In this document: one piece after another, positions 1 through 5,455 of the stretch
Numbering within the stretch: the stretch's first letter is position 1
Layout: each line of letters begins with the position of its first letter
DNA from: Streptococcus oralis
GTDB lineage: Bacteria; Bacillota; Bacilli; Lactobacillales; Streptococcaceae
DNA: 5,455 bases
Direction of reading: 5' to 3'
NCBI RefSeq assembly: GCF_019929345.1
Contig: NZ_JAHZPJ010000021.1
Coordinates: 1 to 5,455 of the forward strand
Made by a program: the position numbers and the translations under genes
Notes under the pieces: model-generated
The model's input: only the letters and a program-made list of their open reading frames with translations
What the model was told of the DNA's origin: nothing
Databases searched by the model: none

Positions 1-574
1 GATAATCTGGATAATCCTCATAAAAGCCATAACGAGAGGGCTCTCTTAGGGGCAATTGGTCTCCAACCTGAGCGGGTCCTTGAACCCAAACTTCATCTGG
101 ATAGAGTTTAATCGTCACTCCCCCAATACTCAGCTCATCTCCAAAGCGAAGCAGTTGCTGGTCTTCCACCTCCAAACGATTGTTTCGATAGAAGGTGCCC
201 TTTAGCCGTGTCAATCTCCATTGGTTCTGAGATTTTTGGAGTAAGAGTTCAATCGCTTCGTCTACTGTGATCAGTGCGTCTCTCTGTGAAGCAATTTGAA
301 ACTCGGATAAGTCCAATAGATCATAAATCCGTGTCTCTCCCTCGCGAAGGTAAAAGACGACTTCCCCCAGAGTTAGTCCGTCCTTCAAAAGGCCCGTTTC
401 TTCCCCATACTGATAAAAAATATCCTCCCCGTCAATCTTAAGTTGAATGGGAACAGTCTGTTGAGGGAGATGGACCTGCGCCTTTTCGGTTGCACCAAGC
501 AAGACGGTCTTATCAGCTCCTAGCTCGACTTCATAGCGTAGACCCAGGCTATAGAAAATGATCTCTTTTGTCAT
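1..574 (-). CDS. essC: EssC, T7SSb FtsK/SpoIIIE-type ATPase, N-terminal FHA-like part only (3' end cut by window edge)
   Basis: The frame is open from an ATG at 574-572 to the left edge, giving 191 complete codons with no stop. The protein begins MTKEIIFYSLGLRYEVELGA. Two FHA-like modules can be read, about residues 1-90 and 92-170. The second ends in a typical FHA-type strand series (NNRLEVEDQQLLRFGDEL, then SIGGVTIKL). The segment ending YEDYPDY at 185-191 corresponds to the linker before the conserved HRSPR motif of EssC proteins, and the next codon starts with C, as His would. Full-length EssC is around 1,450-1,500 residues, with two membrane helices and several P-loop ATPase domains, so only about 13% is here. 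EssC is the membrane motor that recognises and exports WXG100 and LXG substrates. The start is supported by AAGGAG seven bases upstream. Neither FHA module shows a clear Gly-Arg / Ser-x-x-His phosphothreonine pocket, so a scaffold role is likelier than phosphopeptide binding (inference). Identity rests on position after essB and on similarity to recalled EssC N-termini. Confidence 0.92.
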   Translation of the reverse strand, partial: MTKEIIFYSLGLRYEVELGADKTVLLGATEKAQVHLPQQTVPIQLKIDGEDIFYQYGEETGLLKDGLTLGEVVFYLREGETRIYDLLDLSEFQIASQRDALITVDEAIELLLQKSQNQWRLTRLKGTFYRNNRLEVEDQQLLRFGDELSIGGVTIKLYPDEVWVQGPAQVGDQLPLREPSRYGFYEDYPDY

Positions 575-581
575 ATATGCT

Positions 582-587
582 CTCCTT
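582..587 (-). promoter_or_regulatory. Ribosome binding site of essC (AAGGAG)
   Basis: On the minus strand AAGGAG lies seven bases before the essC ATG. A second purine-rich site (AAAGGAGA, 590-597) overlaps the essB stop codon, reading TAAAGGAGA, and sits too far from the ATG to be the main site. The nearer copy sets the essC start. Confidence 0.8.
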
Positions 588-595
588 GGTCTCCT

Positions 596-1864
596 TTAAT
601 TGCTTGAGGAAGCGCTAGGCTTTTTCTCTGACGATGGCTTGGTTTCAGATGCCTTATCCGCTTGACTGGAAGCACCAGAGTTCGCACTTGAGCTAGACTC
701 ACTAGTCAAGAGGGCGCTGCGACTATCCCAGTATTTCTTATACTCGCTTTCCAAAGCATTCAATTTGCTTTCGCGATCCTTCCCTGACAACTGATCGTCC
801 TCACGAACCTGCTTGATTTCTTGGGTCAAAGCATAGAGAATCAAATCGCTATCATTGATCCGCTTCGCGGTATCAAGGGCATCCTCAAAACGATTACGCC
901 CAACTTGAATCCAATAGGTCAGGTACAGTTCATCCGACTTGAGGGTAACATTATTCAAGATGACCTTCTTTTGGTCTGAAGAAAATTCCAAACCTTGAAT
1001 ATAAGAGTAAGCCAACTCATACTTTTGCGTATTAGGAAGACCGGATGGGGAAATCCCTTCTAACTCTGTAATGACACCACTGTAATCCACCTTGATAAAG
1101 GCCGTATCTGCCTGCAATAACTTCTCTTTAAAAGGATTTTGGATGAAAATCAGATAAATCAGAGGAACAACTAACAAAACGACACTCGCTGTTAGCCAAA
1201 TCGTTGCCAATTTAAAAATCCGGTGGCGTCTGCTTGGTACCAAGACGAGTTCTGCCTGTTCCTTTGCGGCCTTCTCCACATAATACTTCTCCAATACGGC
1301 TACTGCAGTTGCGATATCCTCAGCCTGACACAAGTCCGTAAGAAAGTCTGGGAGAGTTTCCAGTTCCAAGGAACCATTATAGAGATCCATGAAATCCAAC
1401 TCACTAAAGAGGGTCACCGCAAAGCACTTAGCTTGACGTAAAAAGTCCTCTGAGGAGACTGCTTGAGGGGTCATGAGACCGGGTACTCCGCGATAGGCAA
1501 TCTTTGCCTGGGCATCCTTGGTGATAAAAAGATTCATCGGATGCAAAAGAAAGGTCACCGGCAAGGCCAAAGCTGCTTCTAAACCAAAGACATTTAGGGC
1601 CAAACGAATTCGCTCTGAAATGGTTCGGCTCTTCACTTCCTCATAACCAAGGCCATGAGGCTCTAGCTGATACCTAAACGTCACACTATCCTCATCTGCC
1701 TCCATGGTCTGTTCCAAAAAGAGCGGATGATGCAAATCCAAAAGCCGGAGCTCCCGCAAATCCTGACTGGCTACATCCGAGCGTTTGAGGCTCAATTGCC
1801 AAGTTGTGTCAGTTTTTTCATAGATAAATGGCTGCTCGCCAAATACAAATTTTTCCTCAGTCAC
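596..1864 (-). CDS. essB: EssB, T7SSb bitopic membrane protein with pseudokinase domain (YukC family)
   Basis: The protein has 422 residues, close to the 440-450 of S. aureus EssB and B. subtilis YukC. Residues 1 to about 200 form the cytosolic domain, which in this family has a protein-kinase-like fold without catalytic function. A basic segment (SRRHR, 211-215) precedes one membrane helix at about 217-241, fitting a cytosolic N-terminus and an outside C-terminus. Residues 245-380 form the helical extracellular domain, with the family-like stretch VGRNRFEDALDTAKRI near 321-336. Residues 386-422 are a low-complexity tail of Ser, Ala, Lys and Glu. EssB is a core component of the secretion complex and contacts EssC in characterised systems. 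The start codon is GTG at 1864-1862. No earlier start is possible, because the codon before it in the same frame is the esaB stop. AGAGGAG six bases upstream supports the choice. The gene ends 21 bases before essC. Confidence 0.96.
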   Translation of the reverse strand: MTEEKFVFGEQPFIYEKTDTTWQLSLKRSDVASQDLRELRLLDLHHPLFLEQTMEADEDSVTFRYQLEPHGLGYEEVKSRTISERIRLALNVFGLEAALALPVTFLLHPMNLFITKDAQAKIAYRGVPGLMTPQAVSSEDFLRQAKCFAVTLFSELDFMDLYNGSLELETLPDFLTDLCQAEDIATAVAVLEKYYVEKAAKEQAELVLVPSRRHRIFKLATIWLTASVVLLVVPLIYLIFIQNPFKEKLLQADTAFIKVDYSGVITELEGISPSGLPNTQKYELAYSYIQGLEFSSDQKKVILNNVTLKSDELYLTYWIQVGRNRFEDALDTAKRINDSDLILYALTQEIKQVREDDQLSGKDRESKLNALESEYKKYWDSRSALLTSESSSSANSGASSQADKASETKPSSEKKPSASSSN

Positions 1865-2104
1865 TTATATCTCCTCTATCTCTACTAAATCTCCTGTCGT
1901 CATAGGATAATCCGACAAATACTTACCTTCATCAAGCAATAAACCCTTGTTCACAATTCGCAGCTGGTACTTCTTGCGCCTACGACCAGAGTTGAAAATC
2001 GCATCTATTTCCCGAATCAAGCGACGAACCTCAATTCGAAGCGGAATCCGAATATCCACATCCCTTTCTCTTAAGCGCAGGGTAATATTGATATGTTGCT
2101 CCAT
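1865..2104 (-). CDS. esaB: EsaB, small ubiquitin-fold protein of T7SSb (YukD family)
   Basis: The product has 79 residues, matching the roughly 80 of S. aureus EsaB and B. subtilis YukD. The pattern is a beta-grasp fold: a beta hairpin (INITLRLRERDVDIRIPL, residues 5-22), a helix (about 25-37), further strands (YQLRIV, 46-51), then the family-typical end NKGLLLDEGKYLSDYPMTTG (52-71) followed by DLVEIEEI. There is no C-terminal Gly-Gly, so it is not a conjugated modifier. EsaB is a cytosolic accessory protein needed for T7SSb function; its molecular role is unsettled, with structural or regulatory roles proposed. This copy is oddly basic in its first two thirds, including the run RRRKK at 41-45. 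The ATG start has a good ribosome site nine bases upstream. The stop directly abuts the GTG of essB in the same frame. Confidence 0.95.
   Translation of the reverse strand: MEQHINITLRLRERDVDIRIPLRIEVRRLIREIDAIFNSGRRRKKYQLRIVNKGLLLDEGKYLSDYPMTTGDLVEIEEI
1871..1877 (-). promoter_or_regulatory. Ribosome binding site of essB (AGAGGAG), inside the end of esaB
   Basis: AGAGGAG on the minus strand lies six bases before the GTG start of essB and within the last codons of esaB (those for the final Glu-Glu-Ile). This supports the non-ATG start and means ribosomes finishing esaB pass over the essB initiation site. Confidence 0.8.
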
Positions 2105-2113
2105 TTCTCACAT

Positions 2114-2120
2114 CTCTCCT
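2114..2120 (-). promoter_or_regulatory. Ribosome binding site of esaB (AGGAGAG)
   Basis: AGGAGAG lies nine bases before the esaB ATG. An ATG between them (2113-2111) is followed at once by TGA and cannot be a gene start, so the downstream ATG at 2104 is chosen. Confidence 0.75.
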
Positions 2121-2146
2121 ATCTGATTTATCCTTTTTCTACTCAG

Positions 2147-2167
2147 TTGGGATGAACCATCCACCAA
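2147..2167 (-). other. Small inverted repeat in the essA-esaB gap
   Basis: In the 70-base gap, the transcript could pair GGATG with CATCC around a three-base loop (GTT). Three more pairs (TTG/CAA) can form beyond a two-base bulge. It begins seven bases after the essA stop. No run of T follows, so it does not look like an intrinsic terminator. It may be an RNA processing or stability element, or chance. Nothing else in this gap, apart from the esaB ribosome site, can be supported. Confidence 0.3.
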
Positions 2168-2174
2168 AGCAAAA

Positions 2175-2639
2175 TTAGTCCATTCCCTCTACCATTACCC
2201 GATAACTCATCATAGCCGTTGTTCCAATAAGCAACAAAACGAGAGCTACATAAAACATCTCTGGAAGAAAGTCCGTCAGACCTCCCTTTTCGACAGTACC
2301 GATATGAGTTTGGAATTTGGAAATTTTTTTAGAATTTGGTTGAAACAATTGCTCTTCTGGGGACTTCTGTTTCGTCTCCTGTATAGCAGAAAACAGCTGG
2401 CCCCTTTCGGTGATCAACTGTTCCTCTTGGTAATGCTGGATATCCTGCAATTTTTTCTGAGTTGCCTCATTAAAAAGATCCTTGATCTGTTCAGACTGCA
2501 CACCAAACTTCATTCCCTCTTTCTTCTCCAGTCGAGAGTTATCAATCTGCAGACTATTGTCCTTCAAATCATCTGCAGCAGTCACTGAGACTGCCGCACA
2601 TGCTCCAAAGGTAAGAAGTAAAAGAATTAATTTTTTCAT
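2175..2639 (-). CDS. essA: EssA, small membrane component of T7SSb
   Basis: The product has 154 residues; S. aureus EssA is about 152. It starts with a signal-peptide-like segment: MKK, a hydrophobic core (LILLLLTFGACAAVSVTA) and a possible signal peptidase I site near VTA-ADD (after residue 21 or so). It is not certain that it is cleaved. The middle (23-120) is hydrophilic, charged and rich in Gln and Glu, with predicted helix around 47-92. One membrane helix follows at about 126-146 (MFYVALVLLLIGTTAMMSYR), with a very short tail ending VEGMD. If the signal is used, the charged middle lies outside the membrane. EssA is a required but poorly understood part of the secretion complex. Its identity rests on size, topology and position between esaA and esaB. 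The start is the only plausible one, since the next in-frame Met is residue 43, but its ribosome site is oddly close. The gap to esaA is 12 bases. Confidence 0.92.
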   Translation of the reverse strand: MKKLILLLLTFGACAAVSVTAADDLKDNSLQIDNSRLEKKEGMKFGVQSEQIKDLFNEATQKKLQDIQHYQEEQLITERGQLFSAIQETKQKSPEEQLFQPNSKKISKFQTHIGTVEKGGLTDFLPEMFYVALVLLLIGTTAMMSYRVMVEGMD

Positions 2640-2640
2640 A

Positions 2641-2645
2641 TCCTT
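2641..2645 (-). promoter_or_regulatory. Putative essA ribosome binding site with very short spacing (AAGGA)
   Basis: AAGGA ends one base before the essA ATG, where five to nine bases are usual. It lies in the 12-base gap after the esaA stop. No better site is seen, although a weak purine stretch (GAGAAAG) lies further upstream in the end of esaA. Initiation may depend on ribosomes arriving from esaA. Confidence 0.4.
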
Positions 2646-2651
2646 GCTTTT

Positions 2652-5455
2652 CTATTCTTTCTCAGTTTGAGTCGCTTGGTACTGGAAGTTTCTTCCTTTA
2701 ATAAAGGTATTCACCACAAGTAACACAGCTATGGCTACTATCATCGCAATGAAGGCTAGTAGAGCAGCTGGATGACCATCAAAGTAACCTGAAAGCAATC
2801 CTTCTAGTACAGACAAAGCATTGAGATTTTTAATAAAGGCTGGGAATCCTGTCAAGCTAGCTGTTGTACCAATCGCATTTGAGAGATAAACAAAGCTAAT
2901 CATCATAAAGAAGGCAAGACCCATTCCAATCACTCGGAGATGTTTTAGGAACAAATACTGTCCTTGGACTAAAATAAAGCCAGCCAAGACAATCAACAAG
3001 ACCCATGATGGTTGGTACTCACGTCCAACCTGAAGTTGAATATTAGATACAATACCGATGACTAGCCCGATAGCTACGGCCAAGAACGATAAAATACCAA
3101 CCGTCAGAATATCTGTATCATGTAATTTATCCAGCTTGAACTTATCCTTGACCTTGCGAATAATATTTTGAGTCGCAAAGAGATAAGCTGTAAAGAGACT
3201 TACAATCTCTAGTAGTAAAATCCAAGTGAATGGGCGATAGACATTAACTGTCGCCTTAACAGAAGATGAACTTTGAGCAACAGGACTAGATAAGAAGTTC
3301 AGTAGAACTTCATTTGGTACCCCATTCTCATAAGCGTTGTTCAACACTTTCACAAAGGAGTCCACAAAGTTCCCATTGGCCGCTAACTCTTCATTAAATT
3401 GGGTCATCAGAGATTCTGCGTCCTGTGATAACTTTTCTGTGCTACTTTGAGCATTTGACAATTCGCGGTTAAAATTGCTCAAAACTTCATTAACAGATTC
3501 AGCTGCCTTGATATTACTTTGAGAAGAAGCCTTCACGCCAGATGTCTCTCCTAAAAGAGCTGTATACTCAGCACTTAAAGCTGACAAGGCCGAGTCCGTA
3601 TTCTTAGAATCTCTTTCATTCGTTGCTTGTTTCGTCACCAGATCATCTAGTTTTCCTCGTAATTGCGTATATGAATCATACTGAGCATTGATTTTTTTAG
3701 ATAACTCATCATTGTTTTTCAAGACATCAGACAGATTCTTCTCTAGTTTTGGTTTTAAATCTACCAGATTAGCTAAAGCTTGATCCACCTTTTGATTGAC
3801 GCTGGTACTAGTAGAATCAGCGAGGCTATCTTCGTATTTCTGTAGATTTGAGGTGATTGCCTCAAACCAAATATTACTCAAGGCACCACTCAGGTCACTA
3901 TTACGCAAGTTGTTCACAGCCTTATAGGCACTGAGCAGAGAGTTTACCTGGTCATAAGAAGAAGCGATCTTCTGAACCTTTTGACCATAAGAAACAGCGG
4001 CTTGTTGAACCTTCAACACGTCTACCGGTGCACTGACAGCCTGAATATCATTTAAAGAAATAGTAATCGCAGGTTTTATTGTTGGATTAGAAGTCACAGA
4101 AGATACACTGTACTCTACTCTAAATGCCCCACCTGTCTTCAAATCAATTTCCTGACCAAATGTAACAGGTTTGCCATCATAAAAAACGGAATCAATAGTT
4201 AGTCCTGTATCAGATGTCCAAGAGACCTTAGCCTTGGTTCCAGTTTTTCCAACTGCACTGGTACTTGTAACGGCATGGCTTTCTAAGTTGTTCAGATCCG
4301 TCAAAGTTGTACCATCAGTTGGTGTAGCTATATTTTTTACTTCATGATAATCTACTTTAGGTATCGTGATAGGACTAATCCCAAAACTAGTAAACTTATG
4401 ACCACTAAAGTCCTCTTTTGGTAGTTCTTCAATGGCAAGTTTCAGCTGAGTTTCTATTGATTTTATAACAGTGTCCAAATCTTTATTCCCAGCCTTATTT
4501 AAAAACTGCTCAAGAGTAATAGTGCTCTTCTTGGAGACACCATAATAATCCGCTAACTTCTCTTCAACAAAGGTTTTAATGTTCTTTTTATGTTCATCAA
4601 ACTTGTTGCGTTCCAACTTCAAGTTGTTCTCTAAACCTGCAATCTCTTGACTGATACTACCCGTTAGTTCCTGATAAGACGGTCCTTGAGTGCCTGTATA
4701 CGTTGGAGCTGGTGCTCCTTGAAGAGTCCCCAACTGAGAAGTCAGAATTTTATACTCCTTTAAGGCTTGTTCATAGGCCGTAACTTGTGAATGCACTTCA
4801 TCCTTGCTCTGTGAAATCATCTGACTTAAAATATCCGCAGTTGAATTTTCTTGTTTGCGTTGTTCCAGCAAAGCTTCAAAGTTCTTACCATAGTTGATTT
4901 GTGAGGCATCCAGATGTTCAAAAACCTGTGAATAACTTTCCAAAACTTTTTTCAAAGCTTGGTTAGCATCAACCGAAGAACTTGACATACTAAAAAGGGT
5001 TGGAAAGAGATTTTTAGAATTCGTTGCAGTTCCTAACAAATTTGTTCGGTAGGTTCCAATATTCGTTGTTTGTATTTGAGAGCTCGCCTGAACATTCTTC
5101 TGAGCCGTATAGAGATTGCTCAATATGCTAGCCATATACATATCTACTAGTTGACTATTGAGATCTGCCACAATATCCTTAGCTAGTTTATTAGCGTCAT
5201 TTTCGACCTGTAGATTCCCTTGAGCATTGACTTTGTAAGTAATGGTCGTCTTATCTACATTAATATTATTGATATCCAGTATCTTTTCAGAAAAATCACT
5301 TGGAATAGTTAGAACGAGCTGATATTTCCCACTTTCTAACCCTGCATCTGCAGCTCCACGTGTCACAACAAACCAGTTTTGAGAATTGTCCCGCTCAATG
5401 TTCTTAACATAACTCGCACCTAGATTGTACTCTTTGGTATCCATGTGAACGGGCT
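2652..5455 (-). CDS. esaA: EsaA, large multi-pass T7SSb membrane protein (YueB family), 5' end cut by window edge
   Basis: The frame stays open to the right edge. The first ATG in the window (5444) is almost certainly internal, because readable codons upstream (Pro-Val-His) continue the frame and EsaA proteins have an N-terminal membrane helix that is missing here. Numbering from that Met, 930 residues are visible; full-length EsaA is about 1,000. Residues 5-60 match the conserved N-terminal region (VVTRGAADAGLESGKYQLVL, then TIPSDFSEK). Then come long helical, coiled-coil-like stretches (about 155-300 and 480-700) flanking a beta-rich part (about 350-475). Five membrane helices close the protein, near 738-757, 779-801, 813-832, 838-858 and 893-915, with a short tail ending QTEKE. 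With the missing N-terminal helix this gives the six-helix topology of the family and an extracellular stalk. EsaA is a core component of the secretion apparatus; the B. subtilis homologue YueB is the receptor of phage SPP1. The stop is TAG at 2654-2652. Confidence 0.95.
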   Translation of the reverse strand, partial: PVHMDTKEYNLGASYVKNIERDNSQNWFVVTRGAADAGLESGKYQLVLTIPSDFSEKILDINNINVDKTTITYKVNAQGNLQVENDANKLAKDIVADLNSQLVDMYMASILSNLYTAQKNVQASSQIQTTNIGTYRTNLLGTATNSKNLFPTLFSMSSSSVDANQALKKVLESYSQVFEHLDASQINYGKNFEALLEQRKQENSTADILSQMISQSKDEVHSQVTAYEQALKEYKILTSQLGTLQGAPAPTYTGTQGPSYQELTGSISQEIAGLENNLKLERNKFDEHKKNIKTFVEEKLADYYGVSKKSTITLEQFLNKAGNKDLDTVIKSIETQLKLAIEELPKEDFSGHKFTSFGISPITIPKVDYHEVKNIATPTDGTTLTDLNNLESHAVTSTSAVGKTGTKAKVSWTSDTGLTIDSVFYDGKPVTFGQEIDLKTGGAFRVEYSVSSVTSNPTIKPAITISLNDIQAVSAPVDVLKVQQAAVSYGQKVQKIASSYDQVNSLLSAYKAVNNLRNSDLSGALSNIWFEAITSNLQKYEDSLADSTSTSVNQKVDQALANLVDLKPKLEKNLSDVLKNNDELSKKINAQYDSYTQLRGKLDDLVTKQATNERDSKNTDSALSALSAEYTALLGETSGVKASSQSNIKAAESVNEVLSNFNRELSNAQSSTEKLSQDAESLMTQFNEELAANGNFVDSFVKVLNNAYENGVPNEVLLNFLSSPVAQSSSSVKATVNVYRPFTWILLLEIVSLFTAYLFATQNIIRKVKDKFKLDKLHDTDILTVGILSFLAVAIGLVIGIVSNIQLQVGREYQPSWVLLIVLAGFILVQGQYLFLKHLRVIGMGLAFFMMISFVYLSNAIGTTASLTGFPAFIKNLNALSVLEGLLSGYFDGHPAALLAFIAMIVAIAVLLVVNTFIKGRNFQYQATQTEKE

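Noticed and set aside
575..595. Terminator or promoter between essB and essC
   Set aside because: The 21 bases hold only two purine-rich ribosome-site-like sequences, with no stem and no T run.
1223..1441. Plus-strand open frame of 72 codons
   Set aside because: It lies wholly inside essB on the opposite strand, has no ribosome site of note and gives a Cys/Leu-rich product typical of an antisense shadow.
2105..2174. A promoter in the essA-esaB gap
   Set aside because: GGATAAAT loosely resembles a -10 box, but there is no -35 box at the right distance and no TATAAT match.
2595..2610. Possible lipoprotein lipobox in EssA (TFGAC, Cys14)
   Set aside because: Phe at -3 does not fit the usual Leu/Val/Ile-Ala/Ser-Gly/Ala-Cys pattern, and the hydrophobic core runs on past the Cys to a better VTA-ADD cleavage site.
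2304..2670. Two overlapping plus-strand open frames of 94 and 62 codons
   Set aside because: Both are antisense to essA, and the second also runs into the esaA end. Their Phe/Leu-rich products come from reading Lys/Glu codons backwards.
1..5455. A new, undescribed system in this window
   Set aside because: All five genes fit the known T7SSb order and families. Any novel effector or immunity genes would lie beyond essC, outside the window.

Overview
The window is the core of a Firmicutes-type type VII secretion locus (T7SSb, the Ess/Yuk system). All genes are on the minus strand, so transcription runs from the right edge to the left edge. Moderate-to-low GC, strong AGGAG-type ribosome binding sites, tight packing and the protein sequences all suggest a Streptococcus or close relative. 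I cannot name the species from the sequence alone.

Layout in transcription order: esaA (right edge to 2652, 5' end cut by the window), essA (2639-2175), esaB (2104-1865), essB (1864-596) and the first 191 codons of essC (574 to the left edge, cut). This matches the conserved T7SSb order esaA-essA-esaB-essB-essC. In this family the WXG100 substrate gene esxA usually sits just upstream of esaA, which would be beyond the right edge. The effector, chaperone and immunity genes usually lie downstream of essC, beyond the left edge. Neither is visible here.

The genes encode one membrane machine. EsaA is a multi-pass protein with a large extracellular stalk. EssA is a small membrane protein with an N-terminal signal or anchor and a C-terminal membrane helix. 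EsaB is a small cytosolic ubiquitin-fold protein. EssB is a bitopic protein with a cytosolic pseudokinase domain and an extracellular domain. EssC is the FtsK/SpoIIIE-type ATPase that drives secretion, and only its N-terminal FHA-like part is seen here.

The gaps are 12, 70, 0 and 21 bases, and I see no convincing internal promoter or terminator, so this reads as one operon with its promoter upstream of the window. esaB and essB abut in the same reading frame (TAA followed directly by GTG), which suggests translational coupling. No RNA genes, mobile elements, CRISPR arrays or stretches over 300 bases without a gene are present. The system is a known one. The points worth a second look are details: an unusually basic, charge-segregated EsaB, the in-frame esaB/essB junction, the poor ribosome-site spacing of essA, a Ser-rich EssB tail, and a beta-rich middle domain in EsaA.
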